Assembly: GCA_030407315.1 (NCBI GenBank)
Contig: JALQPE010001094.1
Span: forward strand, 1 to 29,711
Direction: 5' to 3'
DNA from: Asparagopsis taxiformis
Lineage: Eukaryota; Rhodophyta; Florideophyceae; Bonnemaisoniales; Bonnemaisoniaceae
Length of the DNA: 29,711 bases
Of the stretch, positions 21,086 to 29,711 are shown in pieces (position 1 is the first letter of the stretch; every line of letters begins with the position of its first letter). Under the pieces are notes generated by a model. The model did no database searches. It worked only from the letters and a program-made list of their open reading frames with translations, and was not told where the DNA came from. Both the position numbers and the translations under genes were made by a program.

Positions 21086-21304
21086 ATGCCATGGCAAAAT
21101 CAGGATAGGAATTCACTCTCCAGAGAGTATTCAAAATTCTACTTATTATGGAAGGCTTGTTTACTTTCTTTAGAAAGAAGCACTTCCTTGAAAGGCCAAG
21201 ATCAAATCGAGAAGATCGAAGATAGAATAGAGGAGAAGGCTGATGAGGGTTTCAAGGAGTGCGTCATTTTTGAATTCATCGTTAATTTGAGAAGTCGAAG
21301 GTGA
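21086..21304 (+). CDS. Possible small protein, about 72-82 residues
   Basis: An ORF from ATG 21086 to TGA 21302-21304 gives MPWQNQDRNSLSREYSKF through a charged helix (QIEKIEDRIEEKADEGF) to a short hydrophobic/basic end. An alternative model with ATG 21008 and two introns (21064-21083, 20 nt; 21127-21154, 28 nt) keeps frame and gives 82 residues with the same C-terminus. No family recognised; composition alone supports it. Confidence 0.3.
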   Translation: MPWQNQDRNSLSREYSKFYLLWKACLLSLERSTSLKGQDQIEKIEDRIEEKADEGFKECVIFEFIVNLRSRR

Positions 21305-21650
21305 GGAAATTTGAGGAGTGAGCGTGGTTTTTAGCGATCAGAGGTTATATCTAAAAGAAGAGGGCATATTTGATTAAGTTTCCTTGATGAGTGCTCTTTT
21401 CAGAACATCTTTTTCCCAGAGCTAATGCCTATGTAAATGCAAGCCCGCCATTCTTTTTTCTTGTAAACCCTTGATTAAGGAACATGGATCATGTGTGTTC
21501 CTCCCAATGTCTGTCGATGTCCATCACTTTCTCTATTTCTTCCTCCTCTTCCCTCCTCTTTCCTCCTATTCCCTCCTTTACCCTTGTATTTCCTTTAGTG
21601 GTTAATCTACTTGTGCATCTAGGCTTTAAACTGGGGGTTATTGGTTGGGG
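21305..21650. other. Intergenic upstream of the cathepsin-like gene
   Basis: Pyrimidine-rich stretches (TTCCTCCTCTTCCCTCC, around 21539-21580) precede the gene. No ORF that looks coding was found. Confidence 0.4.
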
Positions 21651-21658
21651 ATATAAAT
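21651..21658 (+). promoter_or_regulatory. TATA-like element
   Basis: ATATAAATATAT lies 8-15 bases before the cathepsin-like ATG at 21666. Such close spacing would imply a very short 5' leader; it may simply be AT-rich leader sequence. Confidence 0.25.
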
Positions 21659-21665
21659 ATATCTA

Positions 21666-22621
21666 ATGGAAACTAAGGCAGTTGTGGCATTGGCATCGTT
21701 GTTGATGGCCTTGTTGGCAGGGGGTGCTCTGTTCAATGTTGCTCCCGAATCTAAGAACTTGACCCATGTGTCTGAGTTCCAGCTCTGGAAGGATAGATTC
21801 AGTCATCCAGTTTGGTCAACCTTCGAGGAGACCTACAGGGAGATGGTCTTCAATGAGAACATGAAGAAGATCACTGCCCATAATGCTGACCATACCCAAA
21901 CCTACAAGATGGGTGTCAACCAGTTCACAGTGCTCACTGATGAAGAATTTGCTGCCTCCTACCTGAAACCTAAGGGGATGCATCAAACATTTGAGATTGT
22001 TGATGATGCCATCCCTGCCTATAATGGGATTGACATGACTGGACTCAGAAGGGGATGGTGTCCCCAGTTAAGAACCAGGGGAACTGTGGATCATGCTGGG
22101 CATTCAGTGCAGTGGCTACCCTTGAATCCCAATCTTTGATGAAGGGTAATGCTAAGACATTCTCTGAGCAGCAGTTGGTTGACTGCTCAGGTGCTGAGGG
22201 TAACAAGGGGTGCAATGGTGGGTTCAACTATCGAGGTTTGGCCTACGTCCAGAAGAATGGTATTGCATCAGATAGGGACTACCCCTATGTTGCTCATAAC
22301 CAGAAGTGCAAGATAGCAGGGGGTGACTACAAGATATCGAGTGTCCCATCTACTAAGGGATGTACCGGTATCCTGAATGCTCTCCAGAGCAGACCTATCG
22401 GTGTGTCAGTGGATGCAAACAACTGGAGCAGATATTCCAGTGGAGTGTTCAACAACTGCAGGACTAGCCTGGATCATGATGTCCTGCTGGTTGGTGCTAC
22501 TGACTCCTACTACAAGATCAAGAACTCATGGGGACCCACCTGGGGAGAACATGGGTTCATCAGACTGGCACTCGGCAACACCTGCGGTATCTGCCAGGAC
22601 AAGTCACCATGGCCCAACTGA
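21666..22621 (+). CDS. Cathepsin L-like papain-family cysteine protease precursor (frame-broken)
   Basis: ATG 21666, TGA 22619-22621, about 318 residues if one frame. It begins with a hydrophobic signal peptide (VVALASLLMALLAGGALF). The I29 inhibitor prodomain has a perfect ERFNIN spacing (E-x3-R-x3-F-x2-N-x3-I-x3-N), then GVNQFTVLTDEEF, where the usual Asp of the GNFD motif is Val. The peptidase C1 domain has the oxyanion Gln and catalytic Cys (NQGNCGSCWAFS), His (LDHDVLLVG) and Asn (KNSWGPTWGE). The enzyme class acts in lysosomes, food vacuoles or outside the cell. The frame changes near 22031-22040 within TGACATGAC, a 5-base direct repeat; one repeat unit too many would explain it. No GTA..AG intron fits. 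Confidence 0.83.
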
Positions 22622-22786
22622 CACGAGTGATAATCATACTCATAGAACATACATTCACTTGTCAAATTATTCACTAATATCCATAACTATAAGTGTTGGT
22701 TGTCTCTCATTGCCCAATATTCTTATTTATCGCCTTATCAATAATCCTATTGTATTATTATTGTTAGTCTTTCATCTTCTTCCTCT

Positions 22787-25079
22787 ATGAACCTTCTTCG
22801 GAGTCTGATTTAGTTCTCCCCTCCTAAGATAGTGCCTCCTAATGACCCTAACCTTGGTGATAAACTCCAGAAAATATCTAAGTACATCATTTAGAGTAAG
22901 AACCCATTCCAGTCATGGCATGACCTGGCTATGGACACCTGCCTGGAGCAGTGTTACTAGCATTCATTCCGGTCTAAGGTGACCATCATCCAGTTCTTCA
23001 CTATCCTGATGACTAACTCCAACAATTAGAGACTTAGATGTAAACTGGTGAGTTCCCCTATTGTCTATAGAATGTTGGCACCATCATGTGTGGACTTACT
23101 GGTATCTACTAAATCTAAGCAGTCATCTTCAAGCAAACTCAAGAGTGAACACTAACACTAACACTCAACCCAATAGGGTTTGAATAGTGGTGACATGGAG
23201 ATGCAATAGAAACCGATAGACATCTAATTCGACCAGTAATAGTTGAACAGTTACATCATTAGTTTGATGAAGGTTTACTTGAATGCTCTGGATGGTGAGA
23301 CTGTGAAGTATATGATCATTGATGACCGGATACCCGTATTGGATGAGTGCATATCCCGGTATGTGGACTCCAACAATTTCGGACTCGTAGAACACATATC
23401 ACTGGGGAACTCATTGCTGAATGCACTATCCAAGGTGGACACCATCCCCATGTTATGGGAGACCATCATGAGTTCATCCCTCCAAGTGCTGACACTCAGC
23501 ACCATCAAACACATTGAAAAATATTCAGAAGAGTTAATGAGTGAAGGCAAGGAAAGAAATCAAGAAGAACTGCAGGATATTCTCAAGGATCAGATACTAT
23601 TCCTAGTAGATTTGATAAGGGCCATCCAGACAGAAGAGTATAGGGCACATATATTCTTTGCCTGCCAGAAACCACTCAGAGCATATTTAGGATCAAGTAT
23701 CCACTCGATATCATGGTTGTCCTGTTCCCATTGGCTGAGTGCTACGAACTCAGTGATGAGATATGCTGTTCCATATTTACACACTTTGAGCAACTGAGGG
23801 AGGACATACTCCTAAGTGTGAAGAGCGCATCCAAGAATTGCTCAGAGAGTGAAGTTGACCATGAAAAAGATCTGATGGTATTCCTATGCCGAGCAGTCAA
23901 GGCCAAGTTCAGCAACCAAAGGTATGAAAAACTGAGAGTAAAATACAAGAAAGGGGATAAGGAGGAGGATAAGGAAGCAGAGAGGGAATCATTCAACCCT
24001 GAATCCACCATGTAATTCAAAAACAAATTCATCACATTGGTTCAGGATATTCTTAAACTGTGGGAGTGCAGGTTCGAGTAACACTTAAAGAATACAGGAT
24101 AGTTACAGTTGGTTGTCTCTCCTTAATCTATTAAACATGCCTTCCTATCCCTGTCACCTTAACTATGGGTTCAGCTGAATTTGACCTGTCAATGGAGACC
24201 AAGTTAACAATCCTTCACCTGTACCTTCATTGTCTTTAGACTATGAAACCTATTTTGAAGGATAACCGACATTGGATGATATAGTTATTTGGTACGAGGA
24301 TGACATCAAGGTACTGGTGAGCAGTCTGCTAGATATCAACGAAAACGATATCATTACTCAAGAGAGAAATAATACCAAACAAGAAGAGTTTGAACACTCT
24401 AAATGGAGGGAACAGCATAGCCAGGAAATACCTAATATGCCTATAATACATCAGAAACTACAGGTTCATGATGATCAAGGAAACAGACATAGCACCCCAG
24501 GAACTGCGCATTGAGAAACTGTACCATTAAAAATTCAGAACACCAGCAGTCAGCTACGAACCAGGGAAAATGATAGAGGTATAAGGAGAAAAATAGGAGA
24601 GCAGCAATGAAGAAAATGATAAGGGGAAATTGAAGGTCATTGCACCCTGCCTGTTGAAGAATAATATTGAGGCACAGGCCATACCGAGGTATAGATATCA
24701 ATAACACAGTGAAATAATAGAAGACGAACAGAGACTGGTCATAGCCATCAACCTAGAGTACATAGAGAAAGTGAAAAAACATCAAACTATCATCAACTTA
24801 CGGTTCAAGAACATAGACAGCCTATCCAACACAGAAAACAACAAGAAACTCACCATATACCTAAAAAACAATCAGATCATTGTGCTTGAATTCAGTTAAA
24901 TAGAGCTGTGTCAAGTGGCAAAGGGGTACATCATAGACAGGAGACTCAAGTGCAGACAAAAAGAACTCACATTCATACATTAATGGCTGTACAAACTGGA
25001 AAAAGACACCAGGTACACAATCGATACAATCAAGGACGAAAAAGGGAAGCAATAACCCTAATTAATAGAAATCAAATGA
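22787..25079 (+). CDS. FPL-domain / CLEC16A-like endolysosomal trafficking protein
   Basis: About 750 residues, ATG 22787, TGA 25077-25079. Introns at 24221-24239 (19 nt) and 24311-24332 (22 nt) join what otherwise look like separate ORFs; one base seems lost near 23669-23688. The N-terminal helical region includes SWHDLAMDTCLEQCYEHSF and ELNSYIISLMKVYLNAL followed by ETVKYMIIDDRIPVL, which resembles the FPL domain of CLEC16A (Ema/GOP-1). The middle is helical (YPLDIMVVLFPLAECYELS; NSIARKYLICLEYIRNYRF). Near the C-terminus a beta-rich stretch is followed by a basic helix (CQVAKGYIIDRRLKCRQKEL), a layout also seen at the end of the CLEC16A core. Known relatives act in late endosome/lysosome maturation and mitophagy. 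Gene structure is well supported; the family call is a motif-based inference. Confidence 0.6.
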
Positions 25080-25126
25080 TTGATATTCAGGTTTATATTA
25101 AATCAGTCATATAATTCAAGGCGATC

Positions 25127-25825
25127 ATGGGGCACAAGGAAATAGAGGAAACTTTGCCAAGAATAAAGGGAACGGAAAAGAAAAAAAAGAAGAAACATAA
25201 TCAAATAAATAGAAGATCAAAATGGAATACTATTTGAAGGGTAACAATTCATGGTAAAAACAAGGAAAGGGAGTCCTCTACTATAGGGACGGCTTGTTTT
25301 GAAGGGGAGCACAACAAATGGACTAAGACATGGCCGAGGGAAAAACCTTATCATCCAAATGGAGATACAGTTGAAGTAGATTATGTAAATGGAGTCAGAA
25401 ATGGTTTCGAGTAACAAGTTTCTCAAATGGAGACCGGTTTTAAGGGCAGTTCTTCAACCTAAAGAATGGTCCCTGGAGTACTGTATTTCTCAAATGGAGG
25501 CAAGGTTACAGGAAATTGGAAAGATGATCTTGCTTAAGGTTTTCTTCGAGAGACAGTTTCAGCTAAGGTAGCATGTTTGAAGGCTTTTATTCCAAAGGAT
25601 AAAGAAATGGGAAAGCAAGAATAAGTAGTCCTTGTGGGAGTCTTTCGCTTTGCGTATTTAAAAAAAGAAGCTTGAATGGTACATACATTTAATACATCGA
25701 TGGAAAAACAAATATGGGATCGTATAAGGATGGAAAAAAACATGGTGAGTGGATTCTCATATCGTGGTTCAGGAAAATTAGAAAAAGCAATATTAAATGG
25801 GACTCGAATTGATGAAGAATATTGA
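25127..25825 (+). CDS. MORN-repeat protein (frame-broken, structure unresolved)
   Basis: MORN-like units are visible in several frames: GILFEGEQF, GKGVLYYRDGLF, HPNGDTVEVDYVNGVRNG, FSNGDRFEGQFF, GVLYFSNGGKVTGNWKDD and YKDGKKHG, ending at TGA 25823-25825. MORN repeats bind membranes or scaffold cortical structures and are common in ciliates. Candidate starts are ATG 25127 or 25222. At least four frame changes are needed. A 28-nt GTGAGT...CAG intron near 25744-25771 explains one; the others look like single-base gains or losses. Either a pseudogene or a gene with assembly indels. Confidence 0.42.
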
Positions 25826-25971
25826 TTAGTGACTATCGTAACCAAATAGTTTGATTATTCATTCGCTCTGTTACTTTCTGTATTTTATAGATAGTATCAT
25901 TAAATACAGTTGATGTGACCCCTCCATCCTCACAAAGGTTTGTTAGTTGTTTCCTGCTAAGTAAGACTTAT

Positions 25972-26163
25972 TCAATTATTATTCTTCCTGTTCCTTGGCA
26001 GTTCTGACCTGAATCTGGAATAAATCCTGAGAAAAACTGAATAATGGTTCTCCTTGTTGGCCAGCTTTTGTCTGTCGTACAGGACCACACCCACGTAGCT
26101 GTGATCATCCAGGCTTTGAATAGCAAGATGCATCTCCTCAGACTCTGTACTGTCATTTGCCAT
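25972..26163 (-). CDS. Small unknown protein, 63 residues (possibly the 3' part of a longer gene)
   Basis: ATG 26161-26163 to TGA 25972-25974. The sequence is polar then amphipathic: NDSTESEEMHLAIQSLDDHS, VGVVLYDRQKLANKENHYSV, FLRIYSRFRSELP, with an Arg/Asn tail. The frame is open about 30 bases further upstream (FTLNDPNKGN), so an upstream exon is possible. A competing Cys/Trp-rich frame over the same bases looks like a shadow. No family recognised. Confidence 0.4.
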   Translation of the reverse strand: MANDSTESEEMHLAIQSLDDHSYVGVVLYDRQKLANKENHYSVFLRIYSRFRSELPRNRKNNN

Positions 26164-26779
26164 ATTTCCTTTATTTGGATCGTTGAGGGTGAATCAAGGG
26201 CACCCATCCTGCAACACAGACAGTCACAATGTCCAGACATGTCAGCACATTATAGCATCGTGAGAAGGACAAAGAACCTAAAACATTTTCAGCCTCCTCC
26301 CTCTAAATGGCCTCTAAAAAATGTTATATACCTTCCATTTGAACTCTCCGAAGAATATTTTTCATAAAAAACTTAATGATGGCAGCATTGACTACCTTAT
26401 CTCTTGAGTGATGTTACCCAAGTATCGTCTGGTGTTGAGATAATGATAGCTGAGGGTGAAAGACCGACCACCAGAGCCGCATCAGTCACTCCCTATACAT
26501 CCAATGAAGTCCAATAAAACTTAGTAATTGAGGGTAGCATGTTCCATTGGAGACTTAAGTTTAAAGGGTCGAATTGTTTGATGAAACTAAGGTAACCCTT
26601 CTCATTAACATTAAGAGTCCTGCCAGCACCAGAATCGTGGCCAATAATTGGATCATCAATGAGTTCTCAGAGAAATTAAGAGCATAGTAAAGCAGATAGA
26701 ACTCACCAAGAAACAAAGAAAGTAACAACAGCAACACTGCCTATCTCGGAATTCAAGCCAAAGAGTGAGTGAACAAAGA
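26164..26779. other. Mostly unassigned region; possible hydrophobic minus-strand ORF
   Basis: On the minus strand 26486-26752 is open and encodes two hydrophobic stretches (VLLLLLSLFLGEFYLLYYAL and LLATILVLAGLLMLM) ending at TGA 26486-26488. No ATG precedes them in frame. It could be a 3' exon with two membrane helices, perhaps continuing the LRR gene upstream, or chance. The rest of the region shows nothing recognisable. Confidence 0.3.
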
Positions 26780-28387
26780 TCAATAAATGAAAAGATTGAA
26801 GAGTACCATGTCCATCAATAGAATGGTGAAATAGTTAGGGAGATAGGTTAGCATTGCTGCAAATTTGCTCCTCCTTTTTATCAGTTTTGCAGGAATCTTC
26901 AGTAGTGTCAGGGTCAGCAACTAGCTTTCCTGCATATCATACAATAAATTATTGACAAGCGATAATCTTTGATAAATAAATAGATAACGCATGAAATCAA
27001 TAAAAACGAACTTCTGCTTGGCGAGACGAGTTGGGTTAAGCATTTGAGGATTATGTTTCTTTGGGAGTGCCTAGATTATTGAGAGGAATTTATTATCGTT
27101 CAACCATAACACTTGTAAACTGGTAAGCTTCTCTAAGTTCTCGATTTTGGTGATCTGGTTTATGTACAAACCTAACTTTTGTAAACTGGTGGTTTTTCTA
27201 AGTCTCGATTTAGTGATCTTGTTAATGTTCAAATGTAACTCTTGTAAATTGGGAGTTTCTCTAAGTTCTCGATTTTGTGATCTGGTTTGTGCAAATCTAA
27301 CGCTTGTAATACCTAGTGAGTGCCTCTAAGTTCAATGCTTTTTATTAATTCCCATTTAAAATACACACTTTTAGTTTACTCAGTTTGCTAAGGTTCTCAA
27401 TTTTTGATATTTTGTTAGTTGATTGTCATCCATTGCTTGGCTCCGATCATTAGAACTTCAAGGTTTGCAGACACCAAATTTATTTTGGAATTTTGTTTTC
27501 TGGCATACCACTGTCAACTAATATTAAATATCTATTTACTTAACTCAAGTTTAGTCATTTCAGACAGTTTTTTTCCATCTGAGTGATATTTAAGGATCTG
27601 TTCCTTCCATACTTCACTTTTCATGTTTTCTGCGATTTTTAGGAGTTCTCTTTGACACTGTTCTTTTTCGCTTTTATTTTTGTCGATCCTTTTTGCTATT
27701 CTATCTTCATTTATCCATTCTTTTTTTATTCTTCTTTTGCTCCTTTTTAGTGAATTCTCCTCTTTCTCTTCCCCTCTTCGAAATAGTTTTAATCGTAGAC
27801 ATTACATTAAGTAATATCTTTCTGAATTCCTCTAACGATGTCAACCATAATATCGACTCCCTTTCCAAATAATCTGTCATTTTGATTGCAATAGTTCACT
27901 GTATTTCTTCAATTTGTCCATGTCTCGAATATGCTGTTTTTCGAGACCATACATACTTTTCACCAAAATATTCTGATATTCAACTGAAGTCTATCTCGTT
28001 AAAACTTCAGTGATTCTCTTCTGAACAGTGTCAGGTTTAAAGGAATCGATGATAGATTGAATAGCAAACTCACAATTGGCTTCGATACTGTTTTCTAACT
28101 CTTTAATGTTCTCCATCATTTTTTTCTTTTGGTTTCGTATCATTTCGAGAGTTTTGTCGAGTCTTTGGGTTATCTCAGCACTGTGGAGATTGTGTATGTG
28201 CTGATAGATTGATTGACAATGAGTATGCAGGCGACTTTTATCTTTACTCTGATCCATCTGCGAAAACATGTCCGCGATGATCCTGAATCAAGCATTTTTG
28301 ACAGCATACTCTGTTTTACTTGCACTGTGGAGTGACGCAGAAGGCAACAATCTTGGCATCGTTGTGCTTCCCGCAAGTAATATTCAT
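26780..28387 (-). CDS. B-box zinc finger, coiled-coil and LRR protein (frame-broken)
   Basis: ATG 28385-28387 starts a B-box-type zinc-binding domain: CGKHNDAKIVAFC, CKENRVCCQKC, DHRGH. A helical region follows (ITQRLDKTLEMIRNQKKKMM, EKQHIRDMDKLKKYSELL), then SDS22-type leucine-rich repeats between about 27,500 and 27,080: ANLEVLMIGA, KIENLSKLSKLKVCILNGN, INQITKIENLEKLTSLQVLW. One clear 22-nt intron (GTA...TAG) precedes the LRR part, and other GT..AG introns are likely. Several further frame changes fall in A or C runs and remove single bases from well-matched repeats. The first TGA after the LRRs in that frame is 26780-26782. A degenerate gene, or a real gene with many assembly indels. Confidence 0.48.
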
Positions 28388-28519
28388 TTTTTGGTAATAC
28401 TTTTTTTCAATAATATTATGGAATGGGTGTAAATATTAGTGTATTATGTAAGATTTATATACGATAGAGTAGCTGACTTCAAACAGAACCCATCAAACAT
28501 CAATACCTTCCTCCTTCGT

Positions 28520-29231
28520 ATGGCTAGCCAGATAAATCAGGAGAGATGGGTTCTTTGTAATTGAGGGTATTATCTAGCTGAGCATCGATATGAAGATTGG
28601 GGTCTCAAAGGTCAGATAGTTGACAATATCGTTCGACTGAGGTTGACCTTCCTAGAAATAAGTACTCATTGGCAGATAATAGAGGAGGCTGAAGCACCGA
28701 ACCTTATTAAGTAGATTCAAAATGTGCACTTTTAGGCACTTTCCTCGCTTAATATAAGTATCATTTCAAAAACTTAGGAGCAAACAACATAATTTCAATA
28801 GAAAATCTTCCTCTGCTGAGCTGTTCCAAACTAAAAAGCATAAATATCTCGAAAAACAGTCTAACTACGATTCAAAGCATTCGTAAGTGCTTTTTTCCGG
28901 AGATTGAAGAGATTGTTCTCTGTAACAGTTGGATTATCTTAGCAAAGAACAAGATTGTTTCATCCATTGAACCTCTCTGCTAGATGCAGATGCTGATGGG
29001 GGAGATCATTTCATTGGAGGCTTTTCCTCGAGATTTTGTACAAGGTGACAATACGACGTGGTGCTGTAAGATTAATGCCATTCGATTGGAATGGCTATGT
29101 ATTGATTGAGTTTTACAGGGCAGCTTTCTTCGGAGCTAGGGTGCACAAGGCCCTGTACTTAGAAAAGGCCCACCCTCATATCGTCAGATACTCAGTAAGA
29201 CGTTGATCTTTTGTTTAATCTTTAATTCTGA
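28520..29231 (+). CDS. Leucine-rich-repeat protein with four micro-introns, 209 residues
   Basis: ATG 28520 to TGA 29229-29231. Four intron-like segments, each GTA...AG (28557-28577, 21 nt; 28758-28777, 20 nt; 28922-28942, 21 nt; 29099-29118, 20 nt), restore a single frame, remove three in-frame TGA (one each at 28557-28577 and 29099-29118), and sit exactly where LRRs would otherwise break. The joined LRRs read LSSLNIRANNIISIENLPLL, LKSINISKNSLTTIQSI and IEEIVLSKNKIVSSIEPL. The C-terminal 60 residues are not LRR-like. Function unknown; LRRs usually mediate protein binding. The neighbouring B-box/LRR gene reads away on the other strand, separated by about 130 bases that may hold both promoters. 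Confidence 0.58.
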
Positions 29232-29337
29232 CCGGTTTTTGTTCAAATCTGAGCAAATCCGTCCACTTGTCGAAGCTAAGTTAAATTTTAAGATATAAAC
29301 CCCACTATCAGAAACCCGATGTAAATAAATTATCTTT

Positions 29338-29586
29338 ATGTGTCAGTGTGTGCTCTGTGACTGCTGGTGGCTGAACTGCTGCGGAGTGGTCAATGCTGGC
29401 ATGGCCGATATGTGCCTGTGTTGCCTGTGTTGGATGTGCAAACCTGAAGATCTCAAATTGTGGATCAAAGGTGCTGCCATTGCTGCTAGCTGGCAGGCTG
29501 TGGGGAGATCTTCTGTTGCTTTGGCTCGGTTTGCTGTATGCCAGCCCCTTTTCTGGAGTGGGCCCTCCTCGAGGAGAAAATAGTGA
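29338..29586 (+). CDS. Cys-rich small protein, 82 residues (or longer with an intron)
   Basis: ATG 29338-29340 to TGA 29584-29586, with one TAG read as Glu just before the stop. The first 40 residues carry 13 Cys (MCQCVLCDCWWLNCCGVV, MCLCCLCWMCK), suggesting metal binding or a palmitoylated membrane segment. An alternative splice model removes a 19-nt GTG...TAG segment near 29471-29489 and continues to a TGA near 29688; it gives a hydrophobic helix (LWGDLLLLWLGLLYASPF) and a Lys/Glu-rich tail. No family recognised, and which model is right cannot be decided here. Confidence 0.42.
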
Positions 29587-29711
29587 AGGGTTTGGAGGAA
29601 AGAGAAAAGAAAAGAAAGACGAAGAAAGATATAGAGTCAGATGCTTATATTTCCACAAAGAGATGAATTTTTAACATCAGCTACCTTGATAGTTTACGCA
29701 CTTATTATTCA

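Noticed and set aside
24272..24514. ORF reading DDIVIWYEDDIKVL... and on to a TGA at 24514
   Set aside because: Only its first part is genuine. After 24310 it runs through a 22-nt intron into a shadow frame; the other frame continues for 240 codons with better composition.
29308..29658. Minus-strand ORF of 116 codons opposite the Cys-rich gene
   Set aside because: Low-complexity Ser/Pro composition, no supporting motif, and it ends at a TAG that is not a stop here; antisense shadow.
1..29711. Standard code or Tetrahymena/Paramecium code (TAR = Gln)
   Set aside because: The standard code fragments every conserved gene. Gln would remove the invariant alpha-C and APE glutamates of the kinases and fits fewer paralogue columns than Glu.
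1..29711. tRNA, rRNA, CRISPR array, insertion sequence or transposase
   Set aside because: I looked for B-box-like GGTTCRANNCC cloverleaf ends, regular spacer arrays, inverted-repeat ends and transposase motifs and saw none I could support.

Overview
The window reads as gene-dense nuclear DNA of a ciliate, most likely a peritrich. Nearly every recognisable gene is interrupted by TAA and TAG but ends at TGA, so TGA is the only stop. The reassigned codons fit glutamate better than glutamine. TAA encodes the alpha-C glutamate in both Aurora-like kinases and the Glu of the APE motif in one; TAG or TAA gives the Glu of HRDIKPEN, and TAG gives the first Glu of a SAM-domain LTEEDL motif. TAR = Glu with TGA = stop is the peritrich nuclear code (NCBI table 30). 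Introns are tiny, about 19-29 nt with a mode of 22. They almost always start GTA and end AG, and they account for many of the apparent frame changes.

Layout, left half (about 0-17.4 kb, conserved genes on both strands): the 3' end of a cytochrome b561-type membrane protein (1-535, +); an unknown gene (837-1362, -); a Vps20/CHMP6-like ESCRT-III subunit (1525-2145, -); a SAM-FHA-FHA-RING protein (2694-4071, +); a MON2-like trafficking scaffold (4240-8075, +); two tandem zinc-binding/TLDc genes with frame breaks (8142-9222 and 9319-10389, -); two tandem Aurora-like kinases (10605-12070 and 12234-14111, +); an SLC35F6-like transporter (14274-15461, +); and two unknown proteins (15660-16771 and 17066-17437, +).

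Layout, right half (17.4-29.7 kb): a more AT-rich tract holding a three-gene tandem array of a leucine-rich-repeat-like family on the minus strand (17715-20605); a possible small gene near 21.1 kb; a cathepsin L-like protease (21666-22621, +) with a frame break; a roughly 750-residue protein resembling the FPL/CLEC16A family (22787-25079, +); a frame-broken MORN-repeat gene (about 25127-25825, +); a small unknown gene (25972-26163, -); a B-box/coiled-coil/LRR gene with many frame breaks (about 26780-28387, -); a small multi-intron LRR gene (28520-29231, +); and a Cys-rich small protein (29338-29586, +).

Several of the conserved genes belong to endosome, Golgi or lysosome traffic (ESCRT-III, MON2, FPL/CLEC16A-like, cathepsin L, and an SLC35F6-like carrier). 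These are independent genes on both strands with their own flanks, so the grouping may be chance. Single-base frame breaks that no intron explains occur in several genes. They are either assembly indels, often at short homopolymers, or real decay; the sequence alone cannot decide.
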